Assembly (NCBI GenBank): GCA_012932295.1
Contig: JAAONU010000017.1
Coordinates: forward strand, 3,596,001 to 3,660,000
DNA length: 64,000 bases
Direction of reading: 5' to 3'
DNA from: Cyclina sinensis
Lineage: Eukaryota > Mollusca > Bivalvia > Venerida > Veneridae
Position 1 is the stretch's first letter, and the number at the start of each line of letters is the position of its first letter. The translations under genes and the position numbers were made by a program. The notes below the pieces were generated by a model. It was not told the origin of the DNA and made no database searches. It was given only the letters and a program-made list of their open reading frames with translations. Below, piece by piece: positions 35,583-49,332 of the stretch.

Positions 35583-36896
35583 GTGGTATGCTATAATAAA
35601 CTAAAGAGAAAGCTACTTGGTTCTTTTTGTCAAAATAGAACTCTAACTGATCAGCTATTTTGTAAATAGAAATCTTGACTAAATGATGAAAAAAGGTTTA
35701 CGCAATCTAGACCGAGGTCGGTATACAATCTGACATATTGCCAGAACAGAGACATGACATTCGTTCTCTACTTATACCTGAACTCTTGTTTTTTGTGTTA
35801 GTTTTAACTAGAAACTTATTCGCCAAAGATATAGGTATTGTTCAGTTCTGCTGTATATTGTATTCAGGAATAAAAAAGTCAATCCTCGATGTAGGACAGG
35901 TCAAGGACCTGTCTTTTTATAATATTCTAAAAGGAGTCATAACCTTCGACGCCATTTAAAATTAATTTCATGACTGTATTTGTTTTAAAATCAATGTATT
36001 AATGTTATGATTTCTCTGTAGTTTATTATGTCTTCCAACTGCAGAAGAGTGAAGTTTTTCAAAACACCAGGTTCAGTTCTAAAAAATCCAGCAATGATCT
36101 TTCTGGTTTGAAAAACATTAAGAAAAACAAAACAGTCTACAGTTGCCAGTATGTTACGAGTACACAGTGGAGTACACACAATATTTGATTAAAGCATATC
36201 TTACGCTCCTGTGCATTAATCAAATTACTACCTGGCTTATTTGACCAACACATCACCTTAGATAAAGTGTGCTGACTAATAAAATAAGTTACTGAAACCA
36301 CATCACAACAAAACGCAAAACAACAAGCTATCAAGAACAAGCAACCGGTATACAAATTATTGTCATAATTTACACAATTATCTTGCATTGCCTTAATCAC
36401 GAAGAAGCAAAAAACATTGGTCCTAATGTTACATTGTTGATAAAAGATACTAATAATTTCTGATTGTTTTATAATATTCATTTATATTTGTCCCAGAAAA
36501 TTGCATCGTAAACAGCTGAACGTTAAAAATATTTTTTAGTAATTTTAGCTCAAATTATTCGTTTGGTGTCTGCAGCACAAAGACATCGTCGTTGTGTGGT
36601 TGTTTTTGTGTTTACGGTACACGATTTTGTAGCTTTTCAAGTACCTATATCTGAGGTAGGTTTTTACACATTGATACTATCTCGTGTTTAAGAGTGACGT
36701 AAATTTTCTAGATGACTTCATGATTAGTAATGAATAACGGCACCTGGAAACAGTCCACATAACATTTTCCTAGAGAGGTTATAACTGTCAATTGGGTGTA
36801 ATTATAAATGCAAATATACTATCAACATAAATAAAAATAACCATACCAAAGTCTGACTGAATAAACGTAGATTATATAGCAAATATCAAGTTTAAT

Positions 36897-37280
36897 CGTC
36901 GCGAAATAGTTACGTCAGTAATTCATATACTCAAGTTTTTTTTCTTTACGGAGAAGTTACAACAATTTTTCATATACTTAAGCCAATTCTTTTCGAAAAA
37001 GGTACGTCAGTTATTCATATACTCAAGGTTTTCTCCACGAGGCATTTATTTCACAAGTTTTGTTTTTCTTTTTGAAGATGTGATTTCAGTAATTCATATA
37101 CCCGTTTTTTTCTTTCCAAAGCTGTTACGTCAATAACGAATATAGTCATTTTTTCATCGCGAAGCGGTAACGTCATTAATATATATACGCAAGTTTTTTT
37201 GCGAAGCCTTTACGTCTGTCACTTTGTCTCAAGTGTTGTCCCTTTTGATAGTTACAACGTCTGTAATTCAGTTGCTATTT
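36897..37280 (+). repeat. Degenerate tandem repeat (42-60 bp) with recurring TTACGTCA-like motif
   Basis: About eight units read roughly GCGAAGCGGTTACGTCAGTA, then ATTCATATACTCAAG, then a T-rich tract. The core recurs at about 36910, 36958, 37003, 37085, 37126, 37168, 37210 and 37250. TTACGTCA or TACGTCA is intact or nearly so in five to six of them and resembles a CRE/PAR-bZIP binding site. The spacing is irregular. Confidence 0.75.
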
Positions 37281-39285
37281 TTTTTCTTGAAGCGCAGGGA
37301 TTAATTTAGTAAATACTTAGTGTTCCAAGTGTAGTTGTTATCATAATGAATTCTGATCTTCATTTTTAGTTTCAGCATGCTTGTTGCATCATAATTTAGA
37401 AACTCGTTTTCGGTTTTTTGTTCGATACACTGTTACAATTACAAACAACAAAGGTAAAACTATACGGAGTTCAGGCTGCAACTTATTTAAAATCCAATAA
37501 ATCGTCAGCAAATTCAAAGTGTCAGACTGGTTTTAAAATTTTAGACTTTTCTCTTAAACGTCAATGGAAACTGACAAGTACTTTAAAATTTACGAGATTC
37601 AACGAAAACGCAAGGAACAAGCGAAATAGAAGAACTTAGAATGCTCCACTGAAAATTTCAAAATGTGTCCATGTAATTGATCGGATTAATCGTGTATTGT
37701 CTTGGGATACTTGTCAGATATGTTGAACATTTATCCAAATTTAAATGAAATGTTTTCTTCATAAATTCAAAAACGATGCTTACCACTTTTCTTGTTTCCC
37801 AAACAGACCTTTTAAGCTTGTGAACAACCTTAATCTCTTGACAGAAGTAACTAATAAAAGATATTCATGTACTTCTCACTTTTGACGAAAGAATGCATGT
37901 CACAGAAAATAATACAAAATATCCCATTATATCCATTTAAGAACAAATGTTGCAGAAAATGGATTCAGGTTCAATTTGAAGGCATTATGTCAAAGAATGT
38001 ATCTGTGGAAAAAGTTTTTTACTTTATTTACAATGCTATTCTTGAAGGAGAAGAGGATGTCTTTGGGAGTATAATCATTATTTTGGTGATTCATTAACTA
38101 CACTGGCAGCTGGTGCCAACTGTTGTAACGACAAATACATCTTAATATATGTCTTCCAGGCCAAATATCGAACAGGTCACATATTCCTATATATGCACTA
38201 CTAGAAAATGACAATTCAAGTCTACAGACATCAGAAACACGTGTTTTTCCAGAAAATTAGTATAGGTTCAGTGTAATTATACATGGATCAAGTGAGTTAA
38301 TGACAGACAAACTTGATCAGACATTTGCACCCATACCGCAATAAACTGCTGCCATCAAGTAGGTCTCAATAGAACTCCTTTTATTTAAAGCTTTACCGCA
38401 GATTTCATATTTGTAAAAACACCCGGCCAATGTTACTGAAACTCAATCCTGGAAACACATTTTTACAATGAATACAAAATTCTTAATGTAAGATATATCT
38501 GAGTGAAAACGGAGATGCTTTCAGGATAGAGAAGTGTTAGTTTAGATGTAGCTATTGATCTCCGCGCCGTTCAATCAATCTTTTAAATCATTTGCCAATT
38601 TCATCAAGAAACCCGGACATCGCAAAGGAAAGTGAACAGACGTAATTTGTCAAATACTTCTTAATTTCGAAGTGCCAGTGCAGAGTGGTTGTATATGAAA
38701 GAAATACTTACATACTTTCTATACTGTGGCATCGACAAGGTCTAGAATGTTTGGATCATTTGCCGCAGACGTCCAACAATTGAGTGACAATCAGTAAGGC
38801 ACGAGAGTCTACTGACGGCAGAAAGATGAATTTAATAACAAGTTTTGCTGGAGGTGTAAATAAGGCATCCGTGTAGCAGGTGCAGGAGTCTTATTAACTT
38901 GTATGTTATCAGTTAAGAGCATCAGTGGTAAAAAGCTTTAGAAGTAAAACATTTGTTTGTACTGCTGGATATAGAGAAGTAAGACAAAGCCATTGCTTTA
39001 GAGAGAGGTGGTTTGAACTTGCATATGATTAAACCCTATTCTTTACAAATGAAAGAGCCGTCAAAATGCTGAAAGCGATTATTTTACTATGGACAAGAAT
39101 TTATTTGACTTATTTGCTTGTACTGAATATTTTAAGTGCAATGCGATTAAAGCCCAATGTTTTAATAATGTTTATATTTTTCAGGTTAAAAGCGTGAAAG
39201 AATACAGTTTTATATCATTTCCTGAAGTTGTTAATGGTTTCAGTATTGTCAGATCAAAGATTACTGGAGTTCCATTTTGTATATA
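37281..39285. other. Non-coding stretch, nothing recognised
   Basis: Open frames of 65-76 codons (37418, 37867, 39089) have no recognisable domain. A TTTTTCAG at about 39184 precedes a 33-codon open stretch ending at a stop (39284-39286), but nothing identifies it as an exon. Confidence 0.4.
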
Positions 39286-39289
39286 AAAC

Positions 39290-41105
39290 TTGTTTAAGTG
39301 CATTTAAACAATTAATGCACTATTTGCAATTGAAATGAAACATTAAACAACCGGAAATGGAAAAGAACGACCCAGTTTAAAAGAATTTGATGAAATACAT
39401 AAAATATCAAATTAGTATAAGATAGACTCTTTCACGCCTTCTATTCAGTTGTGCACTGCAAAACATTAGGAAGGGAGGGAATACTGGCTTCTCTTAATTT
39501 CAAGGATTATGCTGAGTAACTAAATGAAAAAAAAAACATTGAATACATTTGTCGGGAAAAATAATCAGAATTTATAACTACTGCATGTTTTTCATGAAAA
39601 TCAATTTCATGACTGACTTCTTTCTCACTATTTCTTTGCGAACTGTGTGTTCAAGTGATTTCTCTATACCCCATACACATGAAATTGGTTTTAGAATAAG
39701 CTTTAAGGAGACCTTTTGATTTAACTGACAAAGAACTAACTATGAACATAGGTTTTATCCAGTACATTAAAACAATTGAAGAATTTAATTTAGCCTAAAT
39801 GACTTATTTGTAATACCTTAAGACGGAGGAAGAAAAATCTACCACGAAAATAAACTCCAAATATTGTAATCTTTATCCACTACATGAAAGCAATGAAGAG
39901 TTAATACTTTTTAGACCTGTAACAGAATACTGATAATTTGATTATACGTAATTTTATATCACAATTACTACCATCAATAACATCAAAAACATTAACTAAA
40001 TTCAATCTGATGGCATGTCGCTTTTATTTATTAAATCGTGTTTTGATCCGCTAGTCCAAATTGGCGTATATTTTTCATTTTATTTAAGACGCACACAGAA
40101 TAGTACACAGTTTAACTTTAAGCAACTCTGTACTGACAGTCACTGATGGACCGCGGCATCTACTAACAAAGGCACTGTGAGATGACTTTAAATGGAAACA
40201 ATATGCTACAAAAATTATCAAATATCCCTTGACATCTTTCCCTCTTTCTAAAACGGAATGGATGCCTGATTAATATTTAGTACAATGTATTATCTTTGAT
40301 TTTTACCATTATATCACTGCATGTCCTTGTAAGACTCTTCGGTTATTTTATCTCCCTGAAAACAAGCTGATTCAAGCTGCATTTACTCTCTCTTTGTCCC
40401 TAGAGAGCAGCTAAGATCATGTGGTGCTGTTTATGCAACATCAAGTGTGTAGACTTTCTGTTTGGTTATATGTAATCGAATTACCTAAAATAAGCATCGA
40501 CTCAAAAACAATTGCTGTATCTGCAAGTCTGTCTATTTTGTAACTTCAAAGTTTCAGTGCATTGGGTACATTAGGTCTAGTCATGTAGTCAAAATCGACC
40601 TAACATTATATAGAACATCTTAAGAACTTTTCCCTTTATATTTAAATCTTACGTACTATAATGTAATTCGACATGCATAGTTTTAAAATGAAAGTTAAAA
40701 CCCTAACAAAAAGCTAAATTCAATGTGGGAATAAATTCCTTCCTTTGGACAAGAAAAAGTTTTTATATCTAAAGGTGTTGGAAAGGTGTCAGACCAACTG
40801 ATCCGCAGCTGTTGCTCAAACTGTATGCCAGAAAAATGCAAGAAGACAAATGTTACAGGATTTTTTAAAAACAATTCAATCTGTAAACTCTTTTTGAAGC
40901 GTTTAGCAAGCGCGCGTTAAACTTGAGGGTATGACGTCAAAACTAACCCCCTGAATCCTTCCATATTGTTTCCTGCCACAGAACTTATGTCTTATCATTC
41001 ATTCACACACTTATGCTTCCTGATTGTTACATGCCATTAGTAGAGGGAAACTAACTACAAGTAGAACCTGGCAGATGATTATTTATACCGACTTTCCTAA
41101 ATTAT
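39290..41105 (+). repeat. Second duplication set, copy 1
   Basis: Landmarks shared with copies 2 and 3: AATGAAACATTAAACAACCG then GGAAATGG (about 39335; copy 3 about 45075), GTGGTGCTGTTTATGCAAC to GTGTAGACTTTC (about 40420), GGTGTCAGACCAACTGATCC then CAGCTGTTGC (about 40785), and CATTCACACACTTATGCTTC then CTGATTGTTACATGCCA (about 41001; copy 3 about 47200). The order is maintained. No protein frame is shared. Confidence 0.65.
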
Positions 41106-41403
41106 CTATCGAGGTAAATATATCACTCGTACAAACAGACTTTATTGCACTAAATTTCACTATTTTCAATATTCACATCTGCAGTTCTGTTATATTTTAA
41201 TAAAGCTTCATATTCATAACTGGATGTTAAAATTTTCTGAAATGAAACAGAGCTTCGATTTCGTGTGCAGTTAAAACCAAAGTTACCTCCAATTAACTAC
41301 TGTTCGCCTGGTGTTTTCTTTAATCATAACCTCAAAAGAAAAGGTTTAAAGTCGTCTTACGACTTTTGGTTAAACATGTTATCTTCCATCCATCAATACA
41401 ATC

Positions 41404-41540
41404 ACGACCTAAAATGATATTCAACCAAGACTTTAAATGATATTTAATCAAGACCTTAAATGATTGATATTCAATCAAGACTTTCAGTGACGTTCAGTCA
41501 AGGCCTTAAATGACATTCAATCACGACTTTAAATGCCATT
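41404..41540 (+). repeat. ~23-bp tandem repeat, about six copies
   Basis: Units of the form TTCAATCAAGACTTTAAATG followed by ATA or ACA, mostly at 23-bp spacing with one 27-bp interval. Confidence 0.85.
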
Positions 41541-42299
41541 CATGTTCTCGTATATTGCTTTGTTATTTCTATATTTATTGGTTTGTAACCTTAGCTATGA
41601 CTTCACGATAAAATCGTGACAGAAATTTATCAGTTTAACATTAACCTCTCACAGACTGAATGAATACATTATTTCTAGATCAAAGAGGATTTTAATAAAT
41701 CTGTTGAATTTAAAACTTCGCAATTTAAATAAAACGGAATTGAAAATAAGGTCCAACTGATGCATTAAATGAATTATATAGATTATCCTTTTGTCTGTAA
41801 AGGATTCTTTCAAAGGTTATATTTTGGTATTCATATTATAACTTTACATTAGATAGGCAGTCAAAATCCTTTTGGCTTTGCATAAATTAAGTGGAACAGT
41901 CAAGTGAACATTTAATTTAATAGCTGAAATAAAGTTTCAAAAGAAGTTAAAGTTTTTATCTTCTCAATAGTTTATTGACGCCAGAGAGCTCTTTGAGTCA
42001 CAGAAAACCCGAAGTAAATACCGGTTTCCTTTCGCAGATTGAACTTAAAGAAACTTAATGTCTTCAAACTGGTTTCCTTGGAATTCTGTTTTCATGATTA
42101 ATAAGAAACGCCACATCAGAAAAAAATGAATAATCCAGGAAACGTAAGGCATTAAAGGACATGAACAAGGAAAACAAATTTCTGACTGACTGGAAACATA
42201 ACTTTACATATTTTTTGTAATTAACCAGAACATTAACTGCAGTAACAGCAGTATGAATAAGGGGACTGTCGTCTCAAGGTGAAAGGTTATTTGTTTCAG

Positions 42300-42323
42300 T
42301 GCCTTAACGCTCACGTTAAGGCA
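42300..42323 (+). other. Perfect hairpin, 10-bp stem, 4-base loop
   Basis: TGCCTTAACG, loop CTCA, CGTTAAGGCA. It lies at the upstream edge of duplication copy 2. Confidence 0.75.
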
Positions 42324-42394
42324 ATGATCTTGAATTTGAGTGTTTGTTCCCCAGGAAACACAGTGATCTCAGAGTATTAGTGAAAATTGGGCAG

Positions 42395-44025
42395 TCTATT
42401 TTCAAGACCATTCGGGGACAGTTAAAGGCCCAAAAGTACAATCGAGAAAGGAACTTGCAGTAGAACAATCATGGCGTCAATTAGTTGTTTATTTCAAGAT
42501 GTTTTGTATTATCTATGCCCAGAATTTTAGGCTTTCAATACAAATGGACGCTTACCTGGTAAACTTTTTCTTGCTAGCTGGCTTATTAGTCAAAAGAGAC
42601 ACCTCTGAGTTCGTTGCCGAAGAATTATTTTTGTTACTTCATCTAACGGTAGAGACTCTTCGACTTCAGTTTCTCTGGATATCCCTATGGAGAAAAGGTG
42701 AAGTCACGTAATACGGGGGTCGCCGTTTTTTTGCAACATTAAATGTGTGGACTCTGTAGACGGTATACTGTACTTACTAGACTGGTAATCGAATTATTGA
42801 AAGCAATTAGTTAAAAGTAAAAAAAAAACCGTCTAGTCTCAAAACCTGTTGCGTCTGCAAGGCTGTTTAGAAATTTCTAAAGCCGTAGGGCATCGAGTGC
42901 TTTTCTTCTTGTCAGATGTAAGCGACCTAAAGCTCTGGTTGATTCTTAACAAATTTTAAACCTCAATTTGAGCTTGTGGGCTTAACATTATAACGTGTAA
43001 CATATTCCTTTTGAGAGCTTTTACATGTTTTAATATGTTTGCTTCTTTGTAAGTCTATTTGTTTGTTTGATTTTTCTATTCACTTAGAATAATTAAAATT
43101 GACAAAGATGAGGGATAACACATATTAAAAGACTAAAAAGTGACTATGATTTTAAGTTCAGTAAAATTACCGAAAAATACCATTGACTGTAACAATTAAA
43201 AGTAATGTTCGTATGTTTTACGCAAACTTCAAAATAAAGCAATTCTGTTTTGTTCTATTTATGTTTCATTTCTAATAAATTACTCCTCTTAAATAAAATT
43301 CAATTAGGAATAAGCGAAAAAAAGGGGGGGGGGGGGCGTAAAGAAGGATGTAAACTGTTTCACAGCTGTTACTTACACCATGTGCCGAAACACATACCTA
43401 ACTTTCCTATCCTGAATGCATGTTTACATAAAGAAAAATATAAAAAACAGGTAATATTTTCGAAGTTTTAAGATTTGGTAACAACAATGAAGATATAACA
43501 GATATTTCCTCTAGGTTTGAGCATATTGTTACATACACAAAAGACTTAATTGTACAAAGGTGTTTCAACTGTTTCTGAGTGCCTGTTAACTTTGAGTGTC
43601 TGACCTTTCCGTTTATTGCTAAAAACGCATCTTGCCTTTTCATGTATTGATTCATTTCTGCTTCCTGATTGCGCAATGTAACATGAAAACTGAAGGATGA
43701 GACTAACACTAAGGAACAAAGGGTGTAAATGCAGTAAAACAAACAGCAGACAAGATTCACTGCAACTGTCTAAACTTTGAAACAATAATTATTTAATTTT
43801 TGAGCTAAATTGATGAAAACAAGAGGAGCTGTGTCTGATTGAAAACCGTATTTCTGGTGAGTGCCACAAACGTGATGTCTCGCTTAGCCAAGAGTAGCTT
43901 TGCAGTTCTACATAACACGACAAAGTGCAATAATACTGAAATCTTAATGATGCAAACTACGGAACAGTGCTGTTTATATATGACAAGCAGAAATGTTGTC
44001 ATTGTGTCCCCCTGGAGTGTTTCGG
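42395..44025 (+). repeat. Second duplication set, copy 2
   Basis: Shared landmarks are GCAACATTAAATGTGTGGAC (about 42733), TAGTCTCAAAACCTGTTGCG then TCTGCAAGGCTGTTTAGAAA (about 42835), CACAGCTGTTACTTACACCA (about 43361), and CATAACACGACAAAGTGCAA then TGAAATCTTAATGATG (about 43910). A poly-G run lies at about 43325-43337. Short frames on both strands at 43805-44033 are open in this copy, but the homologous sequence in copy 3 has a 1-bp indel. The 70-codon frame at 42499 is unrecognised. Confidence 0.65.
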
Positions 44026-45014
44026 TATTGTAAATTTACCTTAATGTCTTAGACCAAATGTGCATTTTAAGACTGCACATAACGGACAGACAAAAATTTG
44101 TATCTGTGTTTTTTCTTTGTTAAGGGAAGTCTGCCTTTCTTTAGTAAATGTTAATCATATAAATTTAAGCAATATGAACGCAATCTCTAGAAATTACTTA
44201 CATTCATTTCAATATGTAGAGTTTTTTCTTCTTTTTTTATGAAAATTTGTTTTTTAGAATTATCAGGAGTAGCAGCTGAGCGGAAACCAATGTTAATGAA
44301 ATAATCAATTGAAAAGCAGTGTTACAAAAATATGTGTATACATTTTGACAGCGATGCTTTTAAGAAAATCTCATCGTTACTATTACCGTGAATTTGTTAA
44401 TCTACTAAATCAGAATCTAATTCCAGAGTGTATATTGCGCTTCAGTTTACAGCAATTTTTCACAGGAGAACACCAAACGGATGAGAAGAATTGATACCTT
44501 GAACAGTGAACACATTTGTTTATAATTCAGCCGTTTCGTTGAAGTCGAAAACGATTTTTATTTTAAGCTTATTTCTAATACGACAAATATATATTTTATG
44601 CTTTTCCTATGGTTTAGACATTTAAATATCTCGTTTGTTCATTGGTGAGAATAGATGTTCATATAAAGATTAAAATGACATTCACTAATGCAGAACCTTT
44701 AAAAGAATGGAGGACTTTAGCAACAACAACAACAAGAGTTTTATCAGACCTCCATCAGGAAGGGAACCGGATAAAGAAACCCCTTTATTGTAACATTTTA
44801 AAGAAGAGGTAATTGCACATCTTTTTGAATAATGACTATGATTTCCCATGACTTGTCTGATTGCACTGATTACTGAAATTGTTAGAACTAGACTATACGA
44901 TAAAAATGACAGTATTTTTCATTGTAAAATTATAAACGGTTATACATTTTGTATCATTTAGCTAGATTAACTTTTCCTATTCTTCTAGTGTTATATGGCA
45001 ATATATGTTCAGAT

Positions 45015-45039
45015 CAAAACGGAATTCCATTCCGTTTTG
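45015..45039 (+). other. Perfect hairpin, 11-bp stem, 3-base loop
   Basis: CAAAACGGAAT, loop TCC, ATTCCGTTTTG. Confidence 0.75.
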
Positions 45040-47995
45040 TTATTTAACTATTAAATTTTGAACATGCCACTAGCAATGGAAATTAAACACTTAGACCCGG
45101 AAATGATAAAAAATATTCAATTACAGAGTATTTGAGAAATTAAATAGATCTTCATTTCTCTGTTGTAAGTGTAATGGCTTCTACAAAAGGCCGTATTCTA
45201 TATTTCATTACATATCTTTTTTCAGTAAATTATACCAATGGAAAGTTAATGGTTTCAAACTGATGAATTAATAAAATCGATTAAACAACTCAAACCGTGA
45301 TTTTTTTTCAAATTATGTTTTTTTTATTTTGCAATTTTCCTCTAAAATTTTACCTCCATATGTATTTTCTTATTTTTTATCCTTGCTGATATATTTTATA
45401 GAGTGTTTTTTTTAAGATGCAGAATGAAAAAAAGTAAATATATCCACAGACTACAATTAATTCAACAATGCGTTTAAGGTTACATGAGGCGGTTTAGATA
45501 TTTTTGTTGACTGCCTTTTCTTTTTTTGTTTGTTTTACTTTTTTATATTTTATTTATCTTTATTTTTTTTAAATTGAAATGTTTTCTGATTGGCTTATTT
45601 AGAGAACATTACCAATAAACAGCAAAGACACTTAAAGAAAGTCAAATAAAAGACAAAAGATATTCTAGCTCTAACTAATCTTTAAACAAAGCGGTACTTG
45701 GGTTATCCGTTTAAACCTTAATAAATGTTGGTTTTACGTAATTGTTTTGTACCTTACAAAACGCTACCAGAGATCTTAAGATGAATTCGAATTTTGCGCT
45801 TTCAAAGATAGGAGCAGTGTTTTCGTCTAGTTCTTAATTGGCAGGATTTCGGCCATTTTCTTAATTTGGGTGTCTGTTATATTACATTCCAGACTCGAAA
45901 AAACTGTTCAGTGTGCCGTTGAAAGATAAGGTGGTTCTTTTCAGGACTATCAAGGGACTTTCTTTACGTAATTTATTGACTGTCTTGTCCTTCACCATTA
46001 TTCACTCACATCATTAGTTATTTGGTAAAGTGAAATGGATGTCTGATTAATCCGATTAATCTGTTTCTAGTGTTTCTTGCCATTCTATGGGTAATTAGCA
46101 AAAAGAGACATAGCTATGTGCTTTTGCTGGAAGTCATTTTTAATTACTGCATCTCTCAGTAGAGAGAGTTGAAGCAGCAGTTTCTTTTGGTGTCCCCATA
46201 GATTGAAAGTTCGGTCAAGTGGTGCACTAGTCGTTTCTACAACGTCATGTGTGCCGACTTTCGAGTTTGGTAATGAAACTATCTAGATGGATAATTGAAT
46301 GAACTCAAACAGTTGACTTGAAGGTAAAAAAGATGTCTCGTCTCAAAGCTAGTACATCTGGTATTTGTTTAGAAACTTCTAAAGGTTAATTGCATCGAAT
46401 GCTTAATCCGTTCTAGTGAACCTACACCTTTATTAATTAACTAAGAACTGCTAATTTCAGATTGACAATTATTTTACTAATAATTACGTACGACGTCGAA
46501 CTGACATGAAGAGACAGATACCATTCTCGAAACTTTTCGTATTCAAAGACAAAATTTATAATATTTAAAGGTGAATTTGAATAACAACAAAAAACAGCTT
46601 CAGAGAGTAAACATAAAAACGTTAAAGCCATATGCTTCCATATTAAGAAACCAAGACGTTGGTGTAAGGTGTAAACAAAGAACGTTATAATTTCAATGTG
46701 GATTAAAAATTAAGACTTAGTTTTAGAATCTTAAGCATGAAATACATCTCGTAAAACACATGCACACACTAAAACAACGACAGACCACCTTCAGAGCTGT
46801 TTCAGCAGGATTTTTAATTTACAATAACACCAATCGGAACTAACATATACAAAACTGCAATTATTATCAACTTTATGGATGAACGAGTGCTAATTAAATC
46901 CTCCTCTTTCAATAAAAACTACATGTTAAAACACTAGAGGTGTAAGAAAAGTGTCAAACCAACTGTTCCACAGCTGTTACTTACACTGTGTTCCAGTAAA
47001 AAATCAAACATGAAAAGATTTACAGGTATGCAAAGCAAATCGATAAATTTACGCAGAAGCGTTTATCAGGATTGATTCCAGTGATAACCCTGTTTTTAAA
47101 CTATGGACCTATTTCACACAAATAACCAACGCTTGCTTACCTTGAGCTTCTGTTGTTATAACCAGTTGTCTGAATCCTGTAACAGCATTTAAGTCTGGTC
47201 ATTCACTCACACACTTATGCTCCCTGATTGTTACATGCCACTGGTAAAGTAACAACAGGTATGAATTTACAAATAATTATTTATACCGATTATATTTCTT
47301 TTGATTTTTAAATAGGACGAACACATCTCAGCTAAAACAGATATCCTTTAATCAGGTGCTGGGGGCGATGGACAAAGGGTACATCTGGACTTCCGATCTG
47401 GAGGTCTTTGGTTGTGTTTCTACAGTAATTTTCTGCATTCCATAGTTTCGGGGCAGGTAGTGGTTTGAACCATTGATTTGATACACAATTTGATCAGCCA
47501 CTTCCGGGTTTTAGTTTTCTTGTTTTGGGACTCTTCAATTTACTCAGAAGGAGAAGAGTTCACTGAATATTTTTAGATAAAAAAAAGGTGTTTTAGATAT
47601 CCCATTTTCAATAAAACCGAAATTCGATTAAAGAATTATTTATATGGGGAATAACAACTTTCCTCTAAAGAAGTTCTTAACGGTCGTTTCTTTGAGAAAG
47701 GTTTTAGTGTCCCCAAAATGGATCTTGTTTATTAAGATACGGTTCACATATTTTTACCACTGAATTTTCTTTTAAAATAATGCATTATATAAAAACGTTT
47801 TCTGTTAGAAAATCGTATATTTGGATATCTGCCATAAGCGTAATGTCTAGATTAGACAAGATTATTCTTGCAAGCTTTCGTAACACGACAAACAGCAATA
47901 AAACCGAAATCTTAATGATGAAAATGACAGAAGGATGTCATTAAACCTGTTCATATATGACAAGCAGATATGATGTCATTGTGCCTCCTAGAATG
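45040..47995 (+). repeat. Second duplication set, copy 3
   Basis: Collinear with copies 1 and 2: GGAAATTAAACACTTAGACC then CGGAAATG (about 45080), GATGTCTGATTAAT (about 46038, versus GATGCCTGATTAAT near 40261), GTCTCGTCTCAAAGCTAGTA (about 46333), AGTGTCAAACCAACTGTTCC then ACAGCTGTTACTTACAC (about 46952), CATTCACTCACACACTTATG (about 47200), and CGTAACACGACAAACAGCAA then CGAAATCTTAATGATG (about 47879). The spacing to copy 1 is about 5.8-6.2 kb and to copy 2 about 3.5-4.0 kb. No shared coding frame. Confidence 0.65.
47355..47480 (+). mobile_element. Degenerate tRNA-like SINE fragment
   Basis: CATCTGGACTTCCGATCTGG then AGGTCTTTGGTTGTG resembles the anticodon-to-B-box part of the better-preserved element at 59505. 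Both continue into a TTTCTGCATTC / TTCCCGCATTC segment. The B box is damaged, so this is a relic. Confidence 0.45.
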
Positions 47996-49332
47996 CTGGA
48001 TTATTTTAAGGCATTTGTTTGCCTCAGGACAAGGTAATTCATGTTTTTATGATCTATACTGCAAAATAGGAGTAAGGTTTTATTGGCTTTGTATACCTTT
48101 AAGCAAGTCTATTTTTATCACAAAAGTCTGTATTTTTAGCGCTAATATTAAACACGGTTTTATACATTTACGTCATAAGTCTAAGTCAAAAGTATAGAAG
48201 ACCAGAGCCGTCTTTATTTTCAGAGTTTTACTGTTACAGTATAATAATTAAGGTTCAAATTCTCTATCTGAAGCTGTCGTGAAAAAAATGCAACTCTAAA
48301 AACGACTTTGTTAATATATTCAAATTGTAGACTGTATAAACATAACATAAATCGTTAAAAAAAATCTTGAAACAAAGGGTCATGAGCGATACTTTCTGTA
48401 TATGACCTGATCACTCAAAGTGAACACAAATCAAGCATTCCAGCATTTCATTCATCGCTTACACCTGTAGGGTTCTACGTTCTACCGCATGCAATCAAAC
48501 TTGAAAACTTGCGTTTCACATTAGCAAAGGCATCATGTGTGGAAATCAATTTCAAACGGTATAATCTTAGCACTACAGTAAGGGCATTACGTGTAAACTG
48601 TTTGACCGTCATGATTTTTGAAATCACTATATAGCTTATAGTTTATTGGTATATCTGGAAATTGAGTACTTCATCACTGTGTTTATTACGTGTACATTTT
48701 GTACTGCTGTTATAACATCAGTTATTACAGTAAACCAAGCTGTGTTGATGCGTCTTCACCAGATAAACTCGGTAACTCATTATATAAATATATGATAAGA
48801 GAAGTCAGGGGTAGGGTTCGTGGTTTTTAAGTTGTAAGGGAAATCGAACATGCTTTTTCTTTCTTTCTTTTTTTTTTGAAAACCTTCTAGGAATGATCTG
48901 ATTCTGTCCAGTCCAGAAAGAACCTGCGAACTTATCCGAGTTGTAAAAGTAATAAACGGGCTGCATGATACAGGCATCTTCTGTAATTTCTCTCAAGATT
49001 TCTGTAACAATAACACCATCCATACATAAGTAATGAGACTATTAAAACACCCTCTTGTGGATAAACGTTTAAAAAAACGGCAAGTTTAAAGTAAATTTCA
49101 ATACGTCATCAAGTTACAATGCATATGCCATTTGTAAAGGCTTATGTTTTTGTTTAAATAATTTATCGTTCTTGAGTGCTAGGTGGGAAGCATGTAAAAG
49201 CTAACATTTCACTAGCACTTTAAACTTATAAATGTTTAACTAAAAACTGCATTTACAAAGGTTGTTTTGAACATGTGTAACAATGCTTTAGATCGAATGT
49301 CTCGGTAATAAGAGTTTTGGATGTATAAACTC
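47996..49332. other. Non-coding stretch, nothing recognised
   Basis: AT-rich. The minus-strand frames 48780-48977 and 48805-49023 overlap in different frames, include a T/C tract, and show no domain. Confidence 0.45.

Noticed and set aside
39185..39286. Possible terminal exon after TTTTTCAG
   Set aside because: Open only in a phase that does not match the candidate phase-1 donor at 26274, and no domain is seen.
43805..44033. Overlapping frames on both strands in duplication copy 2
   Set aside because: The homologous sequence near 47805-47995 has a 1-bp indel and an early stop, so there is no conserved coding.
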